Made by a program: the position numbers and the translations under genes. A stretch of 64,000 nucleotides of DNA, taken from NCBI GenBank assembly GCA_039962225.1, contig JAMPKV010000024.1, positions 30,773 to 94,772 on the forward strand, in the 5' to 3' direction. Below the pieces are notes generated by a model that was given only the letters and a program-made list of their open reading frames with translations, was not told the DNA's origin and ran no database searches. Of this stretch, positions 39,267-49,045 are shown one piece after another (position 1 is the first letter of the stretch; each line of letters starts with the position of its first letter). This DNA comes from Microcoleus sp. AS-A8 (GTDB lineage: Bacteria > Cyanobacteriota > Cyanobacteriia > Cyanobacteriales > Coleofasciculaceae).

Positions 39267-39638
39267 TTTGAGGCAAGAGAGTTTAGGACTTAGGCAAAGC
39301 TCTATGGCTCTGACTTCTCATCCAATGTGGAAAAGCTCACTCCAAACCTAACCCCCCAGCTCCTCATCCTCACATAAGAGCTCCGGTCGCTCCGGCTTCC
39401 CTACCAGGGAAGGGGGAGAATTCATACCAAATTCCGAGTTAGCTATCTCCTTTTTATAGAAAGCAGGAGGAGCTGGGGGAGAAAAATCACTTATATCGAA
39501 AGGGGGGTTATAAAAGGGGAGTTGGTATCAAAGCCTCTCTCCTTGTAGGAGACCGGAGCTTTAGTGATAGCGAAGCGAGACGAAGTCTGGAGTTTGGAGA
39601 GAGGTTCTCCACTGTAAACCCGCCCCTACAATACCTGT
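39267..39638. other. Intergenic with dispersed palindromic repeats
   Basis: 372 bases between convergent genes. It contains GCTCCGGTCGCTCCGGCTTCC, a CTCCT-TGTA-GGAG-type palindrome within ATCAAAGCCTCTCTCCT (repeated at about 45655), and purine-rich runs. No gene seen; it probably contains transcription ends. Confidence 0.5.
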
Positions 39639-42401
39639 CTACTTGCTCAATTCAGACTGCAACTGCTGCTGTGCACTTTCCAAGGCTTCTGCCAACTTAC
39701 TGGCGTCGCGTCCACCCGCTTGCGCGAAGTTGGGGCGTCCACCACCGCCACCGCCGCAGAGTTTGGCAATGCCCCCAATGAACTTACCCGCTTGCAACCC
39801 CTTGGTGTTAACGCCTTTGCTAAACGCTGCCACCAGACTGACTTTGTCAGCTTCGGGCACTGAACCCAACACGACAGCACTTTCTCCCAGTTTTTGCTGC
39901 AAACGCTCAGCAGCAGTTTTCAAGCCATCGGCGTCCACATCTTCGAGTTGAGCAACGAGAATTTTGAACTCACCCACTGACTCTGCTTTGGCTAGCAATT
40001 GGTCAGATTTGGCTAAAGCGAGTTCTTGTTTGAAGGCATCGAGTTGTTTTTGGGTTGCCTTGAGTTCGTTCTGTAAACCCGTGATCCGATCTGGCAACTC
40101 TTCCGGTTTAACTTTAAAGCGATCGCTCAATTCTCGCACTACTTTATCCCGCACGTTAAGGTAATCCAACACAGCCGGCCCTGCAACCGCTTCAATCCTG
40201 CGTATCCCGGAGGAAATACCGGTTTCCGAGACAATCTTAAATACCCCAATCTCCGCCGTATTGCTCACATGGGTACCGCCACACAGTTCCATCGAGACGC
40301 CAGGGAAATCAATCACTCGCACCTCATCCCCGTACTTCTCACCAAACATGGCGATCGCACCTCGACGCTTCGCCTCCTCAATGGGCAGCACTTCTACTTC
40401 CGCCGCATGAGCTTCCGCAATCCATGTATTGACTTGTTCCTCAATTTGCTGTACCTCTTGCGCGGTTAGAGCGCGAGGGCTGTTAAAGTCAAAGCGCAAG
40501 CGGTCAAAGTCTACCAAAGAACCCGCCTGAGAGATGGAAGGGTCAACAATCTGTTTCAGCGCCGCTTGCAGCAAGTGCGTTGCCGTGTGGTTAGCTTGGG
40601 CGCGACGGCGACAAGAACGGTCAATTTGAGCGGTTAAGGTTGCGCCTACTTCCAAGGTGCCGCGTTCGATGTGACCGAAGTGGACAAAGAAATCGGATTC
40701 TTTCTTAACATCTTCAACCCTTACCAGGACAGTATCGCCCGACAAGTAACCGCGATCGCCAATTTGTCCCCCGGATTCTGCATAGAAAGGCGTCTGATCC
40801 AGAATTACCTGCACCTTGTTACCCGCTTCAGCAGATTCCACCGACTTACCATCGACTAACAGTGCCTCTACCTTTGCTGTTGATTGGGGTTGCTTGTAGC
40901 CTAAGAATTCGGTGACTTGGATATGTTCAGCCAGCTTATCCAAGCTACCCTGTACCGTGAGGTCAATCGTTTCGTGGGCTTCGCGGGCGATTCTTCGCGC
41001 TTCTTCCATTTGCGCCTCAAAGCCAGCAATATCCACCGACAGACCTTGTTCTTCCGCGATTTCCTGGGTTAACTCCAAGGGGAAGCCATAGGTGTCATAG
41101 AGTGTAAAGGCATCTCGACCGGAAATTAAAACTTTGTCTAAAGCCTTTGGCAGGTTTGACAGCCCTTGAACCATAGTTTCTTGGACGTTTTTTGATATGG
41201 AAGGGGCTTTGTTTAAAGCCTCTGACAGGTTTGACAGCCCTTGAGCCATAGCCCCTGGCAAATTGTTTATAATATCTGCCAACAACTTCTCACCTCGTTC
41301 CAAGGTTTTCAGGAATTGGGATTCTTCTCGTTGCAGTTCCGCTTTGATGGCGTCCTCTCGTAGCCGAACATTGGGATAAGCAGATTCGGAAAGCGCGATC
41401 GCACTTTCTGCCACTTGAGCAGTAAACTCACCTTGAATTCCAATTAACCGTCCGTGACGCACGACTCGACGAATTAAGCGGCGCAACACATAACCCCGTC
41501 CCACATTTGATGCGGTAATGCCATCGGCAATCATGTGAACCACAGAACGAACGTGGTCGCCAATGACCTTAAGAGAGACTTTGGTTTTCTCATCACTCTT
41601 GGCGTAGTCGATTCCCGCAATATCTGCTGCGGTTTTGATAATCGGGAAAATTAAGTCTGTTTCGTAGTTATTCGGCACCTGCTGGAGGATTTGTGCCATC
41701 CTCTCCAGTCCCATCCCGGTGTCGATGTTTTTATTTTTGAGGGGTGTCAGCTTTCCATCAGCATCCCGGTTGTATTGCATGAACACCAAGTTATAAAACT
41801 CGATGAACCGACTATCATCTTCTAAATCGATATTGTCGTCGCCTCGTTCTGGATGAAAGTCGTAATAAAGTTCCGAACAGGGGCCACAAGGGCCAGTTGG
41901 GCCAGACACCCAGAAGTTATCATCTTCTCCCATGCGCTGAATGCGTTGGGGAGGGATACCAATTTGGTCGCGCCAGATGGCAAAAGCTTCGTCATCGTCC
42001 TCAAATACACTAATGACGATGCGTTCTGGGGGCAAACCAAAGACTTGCGTGGACAGTTCCCATGCCCAGGCGATCGCTTGTTCTTTAAAATAATCCCCAA
42101 AGCTGAAGTTACCCAGCATCTCAAAGAAGGTATGATGCCGTGCTGTGCGTCCGACGTTCTCAATATCGTTGGTGCGGATACACTTTTGGGACGTAGTGGC
42201 ACGAGAAAATTCCGACTGACGCTGTCCTAGAAATATAGGTTTGAAGGGTAACATCCCCGCTATAGTGAGCAGCACCGTTGGATCTTCTGGAACTAAAGAG
42301 GCACTTGGCAGCGCATTGTGTCCACGAGTCGCAAAGAAGTCGAGGAAGGTTTGCCGGATTTCGCTACCGCTTTTGAACTTGGGGGATTCAGTCATGGTCA
42401 T
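39639..42401 (-). CDS. alaS: Alanyl-tRNA synthetase with internal insertion
   Basis: AlaRS charges tRNA-Ala and clears mischarged Ser/Gly. Class II synthetase motifs are in the N-terminal half ([42 protein letters not shown]); the editing domain has NHTATHLLQ and ELCGGTHV; the C-terminus ends in [14 protein letters not shown]. At 920 residues it is about 40-45 longer than usual because a duplicated segment is inserted near residues 380-423, in the linker before [12 protein letters not shown]. The ATG at 42401 is followed by another at residue 3. Confidence 0.95.
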   Translation of the reverse strand: MTMTESPKFKSGSEIRQTFLDFFATRGHNALPSASLVPEDPTVLLTIAGMLPFKPIFLGQRQSEFSRATTSQKCIRTNDIENVGRTARHHTFFEMLGNFSFGDYFKEQAIAWAWELSTQVFGLPPERIVISVFEDDDEAFAIWRDQIGIPPQRIQRMGEDDNFWVSGPTGPCGPCSELYYDFHPERGDDNIDLEDDSRFIEFYNLVFMQYNRDADGKLTPLKNKNIDTGMGLERMAQILQQVPNNYETDLIFPIIKTAADIAGIDYAKSDEKTKVSLKVIGDHVRSVVHMIADGITASNVGRGYVLRRLIRRVVRHGRLIGIQGEFTAQVAESAIALSESAYPNVRLREDAIKAELQREESQFLKTLERGEKLLADIINNLPGAMAQGLSNLSEALNKAPSISKNVQETMVQGLSNLPKALDKVLISGRDAFTLYDTYGFPLELTQEIAEEQGLSVDIAGFEAQMEEARRIAREAHETIDLTVQGSLDKLAEHIQVTEFLGYKQPQSTAKVEALLVDGKSVESAEAGNKVQVILDQTPFYAESGGQIGDRGYLSGDTVLVRVEDVKKESDFFVHFGHIERGTLEVGATLTAQIDRSCRRRAQANHTATHLLQAALKQIVDPSISQAGSLVDFDRLRFDFNSPRALTAQEVQQIEEQVNTWIAEAHAAEVEVLPIEEAKRRGAIAMFGEKYGDEVRVIDFPGVSMELCGGTHVSNTAEIGVFKIVSETGISSGIRRIEAVAGPAVLDYLNVRDKVVRELSDRFKVKPEELPDRITGLQNELKATQKQLDAFKQELALAKSDQLLAKAESVGEFKILVAQLEDVDADGLKTAAERLQQKLGESAVVLGSVPEADKVSLVAAFSKGVNTKGLQAGKFIGGIAKLCGGGGGGRPNFAQAGGRDASKLAEALESAQQQLQSELSK

Positions 42402-43216
42402 CTAGGGGGCTAGGAATCAAAAAGGTTGCGACAGGTCAGTCATCAGTTTGAGTACACCGGAGTGAAAACTCGGACTCAAGCTCATCACTTCCACAAAATC
42501 TGGGTGCTGATCAGTCAACTGGTTATCTATTTTTACATTTGTTTATGCGGTGTTGCTGCGTTTCTAGTCGAGGAATGGCTTGTGTCAAGCAGGATTGTCA
42601 CTTCTTAATCCAATATTTGCCATTCGTAAAGACTCATCAACTTTGGTAAACGGCGTGTAGCCGCTATGGGAGGCTATGGTAGTTTAAATACATGGACATC
42701 GAACTCCAGATAAACAACGGAGAAAAACAAACCCAAGGGCATAGATGCGATGTTCCCGATCTGTGACCCAAGCGCAGCTCCAAAGCAGCCAAGCATAGAT
42801 TCAAGGGGCTAAACGCCAGGGCAACCTGAGCAAGCCAAACGAAGGTCTAGGAAGACGCAACTGTGTTGGAATAAAGTCAAGGTAGAGCTGTGAAAGTTGT
42901 AAACCTTAGTAATTTACCGTTCATTAGGAAATCTGAAAGTTAACTCGTTGAAAATACAAACTTGTGTACTTGAATGGGTCTAGCAACAATTGGCTAGGCC
43001 CATTAAGTTTTAAGCCCCGAAAGTTTTAAACAGGTGGTTTTTTTGTGTTTTTAGGGGGTTAATCAGGCTTCTCTGGGTTCCGTGGCGACCTGATAGAGAT
43101 GCTCAATGGTAGTTAATTATCCCCTAACGAAAGAAAAAACAGACCCTAAGTTCTCGCTAAAGCTTTACAATTAAGGGTGAAATGTAATTAAAATACACCA
43201 AAAACAGAGATTAACT
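42402..43216. other. Intergenic with a strong hairpin
   Basis: 815 bases. A 60-codon ORF (42426-42608) has a hydrophobic stretch but a TTG start and no ribosome site. At 42973-43004, AATGGGTCTAGC pairs with GCTAGGCCCATT around an eight-base loop. The stretch 42700-42900 is G/C richer than its surroundings and looks structured, but I recognised no known RNA. Confidence 0.5.
42969..43009. terminator. Long hairpin, possible terminator or small-RNA end
   Basis: A 12-bp stem with one G-T pair, extendable by ACTT/AAGT past a one-base bulge, followed on the plus strand by a TTTT stretch. It could end an unannotated plus-strand transcript from 42.7-42.95 kb. Confidence 0.45.
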
Positions 43217-43420
43217 ATGGCGGAAAAGACTTTGTCGTTCAATGTTCCGAGTATTGTCTGTGATGGCTGCGCTAAGGCTATTAAGGATGAGATTCTCACT
43301 CATGAGTCAGACGCTAAAGTTAATGTTGATGTAACAGCTAAGACAGTAAGTGTGGACACCGGCGCGTCCGAAGAATCCATTAAACAGATGATCATAGCTT
43401 TGGGTCACACGGTAAGCTGA
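43217..43420 (+). CDS. atx1: Atx1-like heavy-metal (copper) chaperone
   Basis: A 67-residue HMA-domain protein with VPSIVCDGCAKAI; Cys15 and Cys18 form the CxxC metal site without the usual preceding Met, as in cyanobacterial Atx1. Atx1 passes Cu(I) to the P-type ATPases CtaA/PacS feeding plastocyanin and thylakoid oxidase. The C-terminal ALGHTVS resembles the loop-5 His region of Synechocystis Atx1. It stands alone; no copper ATPase is nearby. Confidence 0.8.
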   Translation: MAEKTLSFNVPSIVCDGCAKAIKDEILTHESDAKVNVDVTAKTVSVDTGASEESIKQMIIALGHTVS

Positions 43421-43725
43421 ACAGGCTAGAAAAGCTTTCTCAGCCTAAATATTAAATGAGCTTTGTGTTTAACTTCCATCCCTACGCGCTGACGTGAGGG
43501 GTGGTGTTCTTTTGTTGGCGTGCACGTCGCCTATTCTCGTAAGAGTTGCGGGTAGCGTGTAATAAAGCGAGATGACGCACTTAGCCGATAATTGCTACCA
43601 ACCTACACAAGTTTGCCGATCCCCTCTATATTGTATTTGCACTCATAAGTGGTATTATCATTTTTTTTTAAACTCTCTAATTTACACTTAGGCAATGCTG
43701 TAGCTCGCCAAAGCTACATATCATC
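43421..43725. other. Intergenic, nothing recognised
   Basis: 305 bases between the chaperone and the diguanylate cyclase, with an A/T tract (ATCATTTTTTTTTAAA) near 43660. It is probably the cyclase promoter. Confidence 0.4.
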
Positions 43726-44697
43726 ATGGACGCTTCTATCTTGGTGGTTGGAAATGATCAGTTTCTCACCACAATTGTTAACCAGATTGGTAACATTATG
43801 TCTGGCACGGTTGAGGCGTCCTCTGCGCTTAATGAGGTTATACCCTTAATTCGGAGCAAACAACCTGCTATTTTGATTTTGCAGGCGGCGCAACTTGGCT
43901 GTTTGGAACTCTGTCATCAAATTAAAGAGCAGTCTCAGCTAGGCTGGACGTACTGTATTTTGGTAGATTACCAGTCTGAACTCAGTGTTGATGGAATGTC
44001 ATTAGACCCGCATCAAGAGATGATGGCTTGTGGTCAAGCTTTGGAACATGGTGCAGATGCCTACTTACGACTCAGTGCAGTTCTTGCTTATGAAGAAATT
44101 CGCTTGCTGAAGGCGCAAATTCAGGCCGGGTTACGAGGAGTGCGATTTTATCGGGAAGTGATGCAAACAAATGACGTTTTGTCAACCATGGCGTTAGCCG
44201 ATCCGTTAACAGAACTAAGCAATCGTCGAGCAATGGAATGGGAGTTACCTCGACAAATTCATAATTCTCGTGTCGAATCGACGCCGTTGAGCCTTGTCAT
44301 GCTGGATGTGGACTATTTTAAATCCGTGAATGACACTTACGGGCATCAAGTGGGCGATCGCGTTCTGCAACTGCTGGCTGCTCGTCTACGACATAACCTA
44401 CGCTTTCAGGATACCCTTTTCCGTTATGGCGGAGAAGAATTTGTGATTGTTCTGAGTAATACAACCTTTCAAGATGCCCTAATCGTTGCTAGACGCCTGA
44501 GATGCTTAATTAGTGACCAACCTTTTCACATTGATGGGTCATTAGCGCTGGGAATTACAGTTAGCATGGGACTGGCTTCTCTGATTTCCACAGATGATGC
44601 GAAAGGCGAAAGTCTAATCCGACGTGCCGATCATAATCTGCTACGAGCCAAGTCCAGTGGTCGTAATCAGGTGTTTTGTGGGGATGACGGTTTTTAA
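43726..44697 (+). CDS. Diguanylate cyclase (GGDEF) with degenerate receiver-like N-terminus
   Basis: The C-terminal domain makes c-di-GMP: DPLTELSNRRAM, LDVDYFKSVNDTYGH, the active-site RYGGEEF near 232, and the inhibitory RxxD (RFQD) five residues before GGEEF. The first 130 residues resemble a receiver domain (ILVVGNDQFLTT ... ILILQAAQL ... GADAYLRLS), but the phospho-acceptor Asp is replaced (ILQ). Activity may therefore be controlled by ligand or partner binding rather than phosphorylation. 323 residues from the ATG at 43726. Confidence 0.9.
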   Translation: MDASILVVGNDQFLTTIVNQIGNIMSGTVEASSALNEVIPLIRSKQPAILILQAAQLGCLELCHQIKEQSQLGWTYCILVDYQSELSVDGMSLDPHQEMMACGQALEHGADAYLRLSAVLAYEEIRLLKAQIQAGLRGVRFYREVMQTNDVLSTMALADPLTELSNRRAMEWELPRQIHNSRVESTPLSLVMLDVDYFKSVNDTYGHQVGDRVLQLLAARLRHNLRFQDTLFRYGGEEFVIVLSNTTFQDALIVARRLRCLISDQPFHIDGSLALGITVSMGLASLISTDDAKGESLIRRADHNLLRAKSSGRNQVFCGDDGF

Positions 44698-44698
44698 G

Positions 44699-44740
44699 GG
44701 TTGAAGGTTGAAGGCTGAAGGTTGAAGGTTGAAGGTTGAA
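44699..44740. repeat. Heptanucleotide tandem repeat (GGTTGAA)6
   Basis: Six head-to-tail seven-base units, the third being GGCTGAA, between the stops of two convergent genes. This fits the short tandemly repeated repetitive sequences known from filamentous cyanobacteria. A related trace lies near 31170. Confidence 0.9.
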
Positions 44741-44748
44741 AAAACTGT

Positions 44749-45447
44749 TTAAGCAGCAATTTCTGAGGCTTGGTAATGTTGTTGAATCACCTGATAGCAC
44801 TCGGCTATTGAGGCTCGTTGTTCCATCGCCGCCACGAGTGCCTCGTAAGATTCCCAGTGTTCCTCAATTAGGGTTTGAGCTTGCCGCATAGCCAACCGTT
44901 CTTTGAGTTGAAATTCGCTGCCCTGGCGTCCCAATAATGTCAGCGTCTCTCTCAGTTTCTGCCGATCTTCTCCGCCTCCCTCCGCACTGCCGTAGACTAA
45001 AGTTTCGGCGGCAATTCCCGCCATCCAGACTTTGCAGAATCGATCTAAAGTCCATTGCAGTTGCCTCACATCAAGCACATCCGGAGAGAGTGCGTCTGTA
45101 TTAAACATGACACCACCCAAACCGGGTTGTCCTTGCTTAAAAGCTTCCCAGGCGGTTAGGGTATATCCCGTAATGGGAATACCCAGGAGGTACGCGACGA
45201 GGAAGTGACCGGCTTCATGTCGTAAGATGCGATCGCGATGCTGACTTCTGGTACCCGCCAGCCAATCTAATAGTAAGGTAGCGCCTTTGCCTTGGAAGTT
45301 GAAACTATCCAATGTGGCAAGGCTCAAAACTCCCAAAGTCGTAACGGCAGGGATGACGGGTGAGATATTAAACATGGGGCCTAACAGCGCTGAAAGCGTC
45401 ATGCCGAAGACGCCAATGGCAATTAGATTCAGAGCGGTTTGTTCCAT
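44749..45447 (-). CDS. FtsH-like M41-type peptidase domain without ATPase
   Basis: 232 residues: two hydrophobic segments (about 5-50), then RILRHEAGHFLVAYLLGIPI with the zinc-binding HEAGH, and a helical region with VWMAGIAAETLVYGSAEGGGEDRQ that resembles the third-ligand region of FtsH. No AAA domain is present. Such short homologues occur across cyanobacteria and plants with unclear roles, possibly as membrane peptidases or FtsH partners. The ATG at 45447 is used. Confidence 0.75.
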   Translation of the reverse strand: MEQTALNLIAIGVFGMTLSALLGPMFNISPVIPAVTTLGVLSLATLDSFNFQGKGATLLLDWLAGTRSQHRDRILRHEAGHFLVAYLLGIPITGYTLTAWEAFKQGQPGLGGVMFNTDALSPDVLDVRQLQWTLDRFCKVWMAGIAAETLVYGSAEGGGEDRQKLRETLTLLGRQGSEFQLKERLAMRQAQTLIEEHWESYEALVAAMEQRASIAECYQVIQQHYQASEIAA

Positions 45448-45738
45448 TGGTTTTATCGAGTTTTTGTTAACTTTTATTAATTTTAAGACTTAAACCTGTT
45501 TTCGCTGCGGATAAATCGTTGGTTCTTGGGGTGGGTTTAACCTCTCCCCCTAACCCCCTCTCCTACGAGGAGAGGGGGAATAAGAGGAATTAGTTTTTTG
45601 TGGATACAAGATAAGATGCTTTCTCAGCCACAACAATTACTGATGGCTGTAAGCATCAAAGCCTCTCTCCTATCAGGAGAGAGGTTTGGAGAGAGGTCAG
45701 AGTGTACCTCATCTAATCGAGAAAACCTATATATTGCC
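45448..45738. repeat. Intergenic palindromic repeats
   Basis: Two perfect hairpins: CCCCCTCTCCT-ACG-AGGAGAGGGGG at 45554-45578 (11-bp stem) and CCTCTCTCCT-ATC-AGGAGAGAGG at 45662-45684 (10-bp stem), joined by A/T-rich sequence. ATCAAAGCCTCTCTCCT also occurs near 39530. Confidence 0.8.
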
Positions 45739-46662
45739 TTAGGGAGTTGCTGAGGGCGTTGTCGCTGAAGGTGAGGTTGGCGTTGCGGACGGTTCTGTGG
45801 GTGAAGGTGAGGTTGGCGTTGCGGACGGTTCCGTCAGTTCAGTTGAGTTGGGCGTTGCTGAAGGTTCTGTAGGTGAAGGGGATGCAGGACGAATTAAGTT
45901 TTTAGCTTTGTAGAAGGTTTTTAAGCTGTCGGTATCGCCTACAAAGCGCCAGTGCCAGGGTTCATAATTGACACCTTGAGCATTGTCTTTGGGGAAGGAT
46001 ATCTCAAAACTGTAATAAGCCGCATTTTTCTCTAGCCATTTAAAGGCGGAAGTCGTCTCAAAGGTAGGACTGAGATTGGTGGCGGGTGTCTTCCCATCGC
46101 CAATATCTACCGCGTAACCGGTATGATGCTCACTATATCCGGGGGGCGCACTGACTTCTGCGCGTTTGGTGGTTACTTGTCCGCGCTGCGCCTTGACATC
46201 AAAAAATAAGTGCTTTTGGTCGGCAACGGCACGAAAGCCGGAAATAGGGACTAAGCTGATGCCCTCTCTCGCGGCTGCGGCTGACATCGCGTTAAATTTA
46301 TCAGCAGCAGCAGCACGGAGTCTAATCTGTCCATTGCCTGTAATGGGTTTGAGTTCCGAGACGGGTGCTTCTTGATAGGGCAAATGTCCGAGGAGGTTAT
46401 CCACCTTTTCGGTTTCGGGACTCGATGGTGTCGGACTAGCTGCCGATGTTGACGTTTCGATTGGCTTTGGTTTGGATGCTGCAATAGACAAACTGATGAT
46501 TGTGGCGATCGCGCCTAAGCCCAATAGCCCTACAATTACCCAAACAGGCTTGATCCGAGAGCGGCGTTTAACGTCGGGTGTATCCCGTAGCGCCTCTGGA
46601 ATATCGTCGTCTGGTGAGACTGAAAAGTTACCTGTTTTTCCTGGGAGATCCCCGTTATTCAA
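45739..46662 (-). CDS. D-alanyl-D-alanine carboxypeptidase, VanY/M15B type
   Basis: Trims peptidoglycan stem peptides outside the membrane. After a short cytoplasmic N-terminus there is one membrane helix (VWVIVGLLGLGAIATIISLS), a linker, and the M15 domain with SGFRAVADQKHLF, the zinc site SEHHTGYAVDIGD and EPWHWRFVGD. The C-terminus is a repetitive SPTEPSATP-type tail. The start is TTG at 46662, supported by AGGAG about eight bases upstream. It stands alone. Confidence 0.88.
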   Translation of the reverse strand: MNNGDLPGKTGNFSVSPDDDIPEALRDTPDVKRRSRIKPVWVIVGLLGLGAIATIISLSIAASKPKPIETSTSAASPTPSSPETEKVDNLLGHLPYQEAPVSELKPITGNGQIRLRAAAADKFNAMSAAAAREGISLVPISGFRAVADQKHLFFDVKAQRGQVTTKRAEVSAPPGYSEHHTGYAVDIGDGKTPATNLSPTFETTSAFKWLEKNAAYYSFEISFPKDNAQGVNYEPWHWRFVGDTDSLKTFYKAKNLIRPASPSPTEPSATPNSTELTEPSATPTSPSPTEPSATPTSPSATTPSATP

Positions 46663-46816
46663 GAATCCACTCCTACACTGAAAATCAATACTGAACTGAC
46701 CCGCTTGCTTTGCCTTGAGTTAGTCTAACAGCCTCTCTCGGAGTGTGTCTTCTCAAGCCACCTATTTTCTAGGATTGGCTTACCATCGTACAGGTGTGTG
46801 ACAAAGAGAGTGCATC

Positions 46817-47851
46817 ATGCCCAGTGTTAATACTGAGCTGTTACAACCATTGATTAAACTCTATATTCAGCTAGGCGGCGGTGTCCTGCTGGGGTGGGTT
46901 TTAGGGCGCTTGCTACCACAAAGAGTGCCAACCTTGATTGGTCAATTTCTCTTCTGGATTGGCGTACCCGTCAGTATTATTACTTTTCTGCGGCGTGCTG
47001 ACTTATCCGGAGCAATTTGGATTGCGCCAGTGATGGCATGGATAGCGATTTTACTGGGAGCGGGATTAGCGTGGAGTTGGATTAAATTCAAAAGTAGGGG
47101 CAGGTTGGGTGTTGTTAGCCATCAGCAATCTTCGTCGCTTTTCCCTTTAAACCCGCCCGTATCTGCTAGTAACCAGCTATCTGGGGCGTCTGTCGAGTCT
47201 TGGAGTAAGCCTGCACAGGGGAGTTTTCTGTTATCGGCAATGGTGGGTAACACAGGTTATCTGGGCTTTCCAGTGACGCTGGCGTTGGTAGGAGAAAAGT
47301 ATTTTGGCTGGGCGCTGTTTTATGACATGCTGGGAACGGCAATTGGAGCCTACGGTTTGGGTGTGGTTCTTGCTGCACGTTTTGGCACAGAAGTCAAGAG
47401 TAGTTGGCAGTTAGTTCGGGCAATTTTATACAATCCTGCCCTGTGGAGTTTGGGGTTTGGATTGGGGTTTCGTCAGATTCCTCTGCCTGAGTTGGTGGAA
47501 GGGAGTTTACAGGGATTGGCTTGGAGTGCGATCGCACTTTCTCTGATATTAATTGGAATGCGCCTGTCGCAGTTAGATTCTTGGAGTCGTCTGAGGCAGG
47601 TGTCGGTGAGTCTGGGGATTAAAATGCTGCTCGTGCCGCTTGTGTTGGGGATTGTGCTCAGGCAGCTAGGGATTACAGGTGCACCGCAGTTGGTGATTGT
47701 GCTGCAAATGGGGATGCCTCCAGCGTTTGCGACTTTGGTATTGGCGGAAGTGTTCGATTTGGAACGTGATTTGGCTGTTACGGCACTAGCGGTTGGTTCT
47801 ATTGGGCTTTTGTTGACGTTGCCTGTTTGGTTGTTGTTGTTTGGGGGTTAG
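46817..47851 (+). CDS. AEC (auxin efflux carrier)-family transporter
   Basis: 344 residues and about nine to ten hydrophobic segments. LIKLYIQLGGGVLLGWVLGR at the start, AMVGNTGYLGFPVTLAL in the middle and VLQMGMPPAFATLVLAEVF near the end fit bacterial AEC/YfdV proteins, which export small organic anions. The substrate cannot be predicted. The ATG at 46817 is used. Confidence 0.82.
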   Translation: MPSVNTELLQPLIKLYIQLGGGVLLGWVLGRLLPQRVPTLIGQFLFWIGVPVSIITFLRRADLSGAIWIAPVMAWIAILLGAGLAWSWIKFKSRGRLGVVSHQQSSSLFPLNPPVSASNQLSGASVESWSKPAQGSFLLSAMVGNTGYLGFPVTLALVGEKYFGWALFYDMLGTAIGAYGLGVVLAARFGTEVKSSWQLVRAILYNPALWSLGFGLGFRQIPLPELVEGSLQGLAWSAIALSLILIGMRLSQLDSWSRLRQVSVSLGIKMLLVPLVLGIVLRQLGITGAPQLVIVLQMGMPPAFATLVLAEVFDLERDLAVTALAVGSIGLLLTLPVWLLLFGG

Positions 47852-47876
47852 TCATTTTGGAAGAACCCCTCCCCAC

Positions 47877-47897
47877 CCCTCCCCGCTACGGGGAGGG
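47877..47897. terminator. Hairpin between convergent genes
   Basis: CCCTCCCCG-CTA-CGGGGAGGG, a nine-bp perfect stem right after the AEC stop. There is no long T run, so it is either a terminator or a copy of the intergenic palindrome family. Confidence 0.5.
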
Positions 47898-47974
47898 AGC
47901 CAGAGATGGCTGTGAGCAGGGTGTTCAGGGTGCTAACTGCGCCCATTGCTCAGAGTTAACTCAGTAGAGTTGCC

Positions 47975-49000
47975 TTAGCGAAGGTCAGCAGTAGTTTTTT
48001 TTGAGTTTTTACGAGTAGCCTGAGTAGCTTTAGCTTTAGTCTGTGTGCCTGTCAGGCTGTCCCACTTTTCTACTGTTGGCTTATATAACCAATCGTCTAA
48101 CTTAGCTTCATCCACATATCCTCTTAGTTCAGGATCAGGCCAAATATGAAGCCGATCAAAACATCCTATGTCTTTGGCTGCGGCTTCAATATCTTCCCAC
48201 TGTCTTTTAAAGGTTTCTGCCCAGGATTGTTTGCTCATAATGGAACTGGTAAATTCCAAGCCTGCTGCTAGCATCCGTTTTCCATTAGTTCCACGAGCAT
48301 TGATGGGTTCCCAAAAGATTACCTCTGGATTAATATGCATTATTTTCTCCAGATACCTTTTGAAGTGATCTAAAGTCATGGTAGGAGGTGTAGGAGCCAT
48401 CGCAACATATAACCGACACCCAGCTTGATGACCTTCCTGTAGAGCTTTGTAGCGTTCAGTTGGCGGAGGTGATTGAGGTTCAATCTTGCGGCTGAGTTCA
48501 TCATGTAAAAATGGCAGACTCATGCCAACTATAACGTTGTCATTTTTAAGGACATCAATATCATTTACCCACAACAGACCACGAGTCAGAATCCTGACTC
48601 TTTTGTTATATTTCAAGAGAACCTGAACAGCGTCACGAGTTACACTTGCCGTCTGCTTGTTTTGGTAGGGATCGGTGCCAGAACAAAGTAAAACTACTCC
48701 CTTACCTTCCGATGTTTCTCGCCAAGCTTTCTTACGACTTAGAACTTTTTCTAGTTTCTCAGGAATGTCTTCACGAACAAAGAGATATTGTCCCCAATCC
48801 ATCTGAGGATTGTTTACTCCTTTTTCCCTCAACTGTGATTGTTTTGTCCGAATCGCTGGAGTTGAAGGTACATAACAAAAGGTACAACCATGCAGACACC
48901 CTGATGCTACGTTAACCACATAGTCACATAATCCCTTCTTGTTGAGAGCGCTCTCCTGAAGTGGATTAACAATTTTCTCGGTGCCTTTGACGATGGACAT
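47975..49000 (-). CDS. Radical SAM protein (SplB/three-Cys-motif type) encoded beside TcmP
   Basis: 341 residues with the CxxxCxxC cluster motif GCLHGCTFCYVP (Cys35, 39, 42), VLLCSGTDPYQ, RILTRGLL and VGMSLPF, as in the spore-photoproduct-lyase-like radical SAM group. GGAGG six bases before the ATG fixes the start. The basic C-terminus (KAKATQATRKNSKKT) may bind nucleic acid. It lies 45 bases after the TcmP gene on the same strand. Families of this kind travel with TcmP in phages and bacteria; the substrate is unknown. Confidence 0.8.
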   Translation of the reverse strand: MSIVKGTEKIVNPLQESALNKKGLCDYVVNVASGCLHGCTFCYVPSTPAIRTKQSQLREKGVNNPQMDWGQYLFVREDIPEKLEKVLSRKKAWRETSEGKGVVLLCSGTDPYQNKQTASVTRDAVQVLLKYNKRVRILTRGLLWVNDIDVLKNDNVIVGMSLPFLHDELSRKIEPQSPPPTERYKALQEGHQAGCRLYVAMAPTPPTMTLDHFKRYLEKIMHINPEVIFWEPINARGTNGKRMLAAGLEFTSSIMSKQSWAETFKRQWEDIEAAAKDIGCFDRLHIWPDPELRGYVDEAKLDDWLYKPTVEKWDSLTGTQTKAKATQATRKNSKKTTADLR

Positions 49001-49045
49001 TTTGTACCTCCAGTTATAGAGCGGAGAGTATTATGAGTTTAGTTC

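Noticed and set aside
42426..42608. 60-codon ORF with a hydrophobic stretch, considered as a small photosystem or cytochrome subunit
   Set aside because: TTG start, no ribosome site, and no match to psb, psa or pet small subunits.
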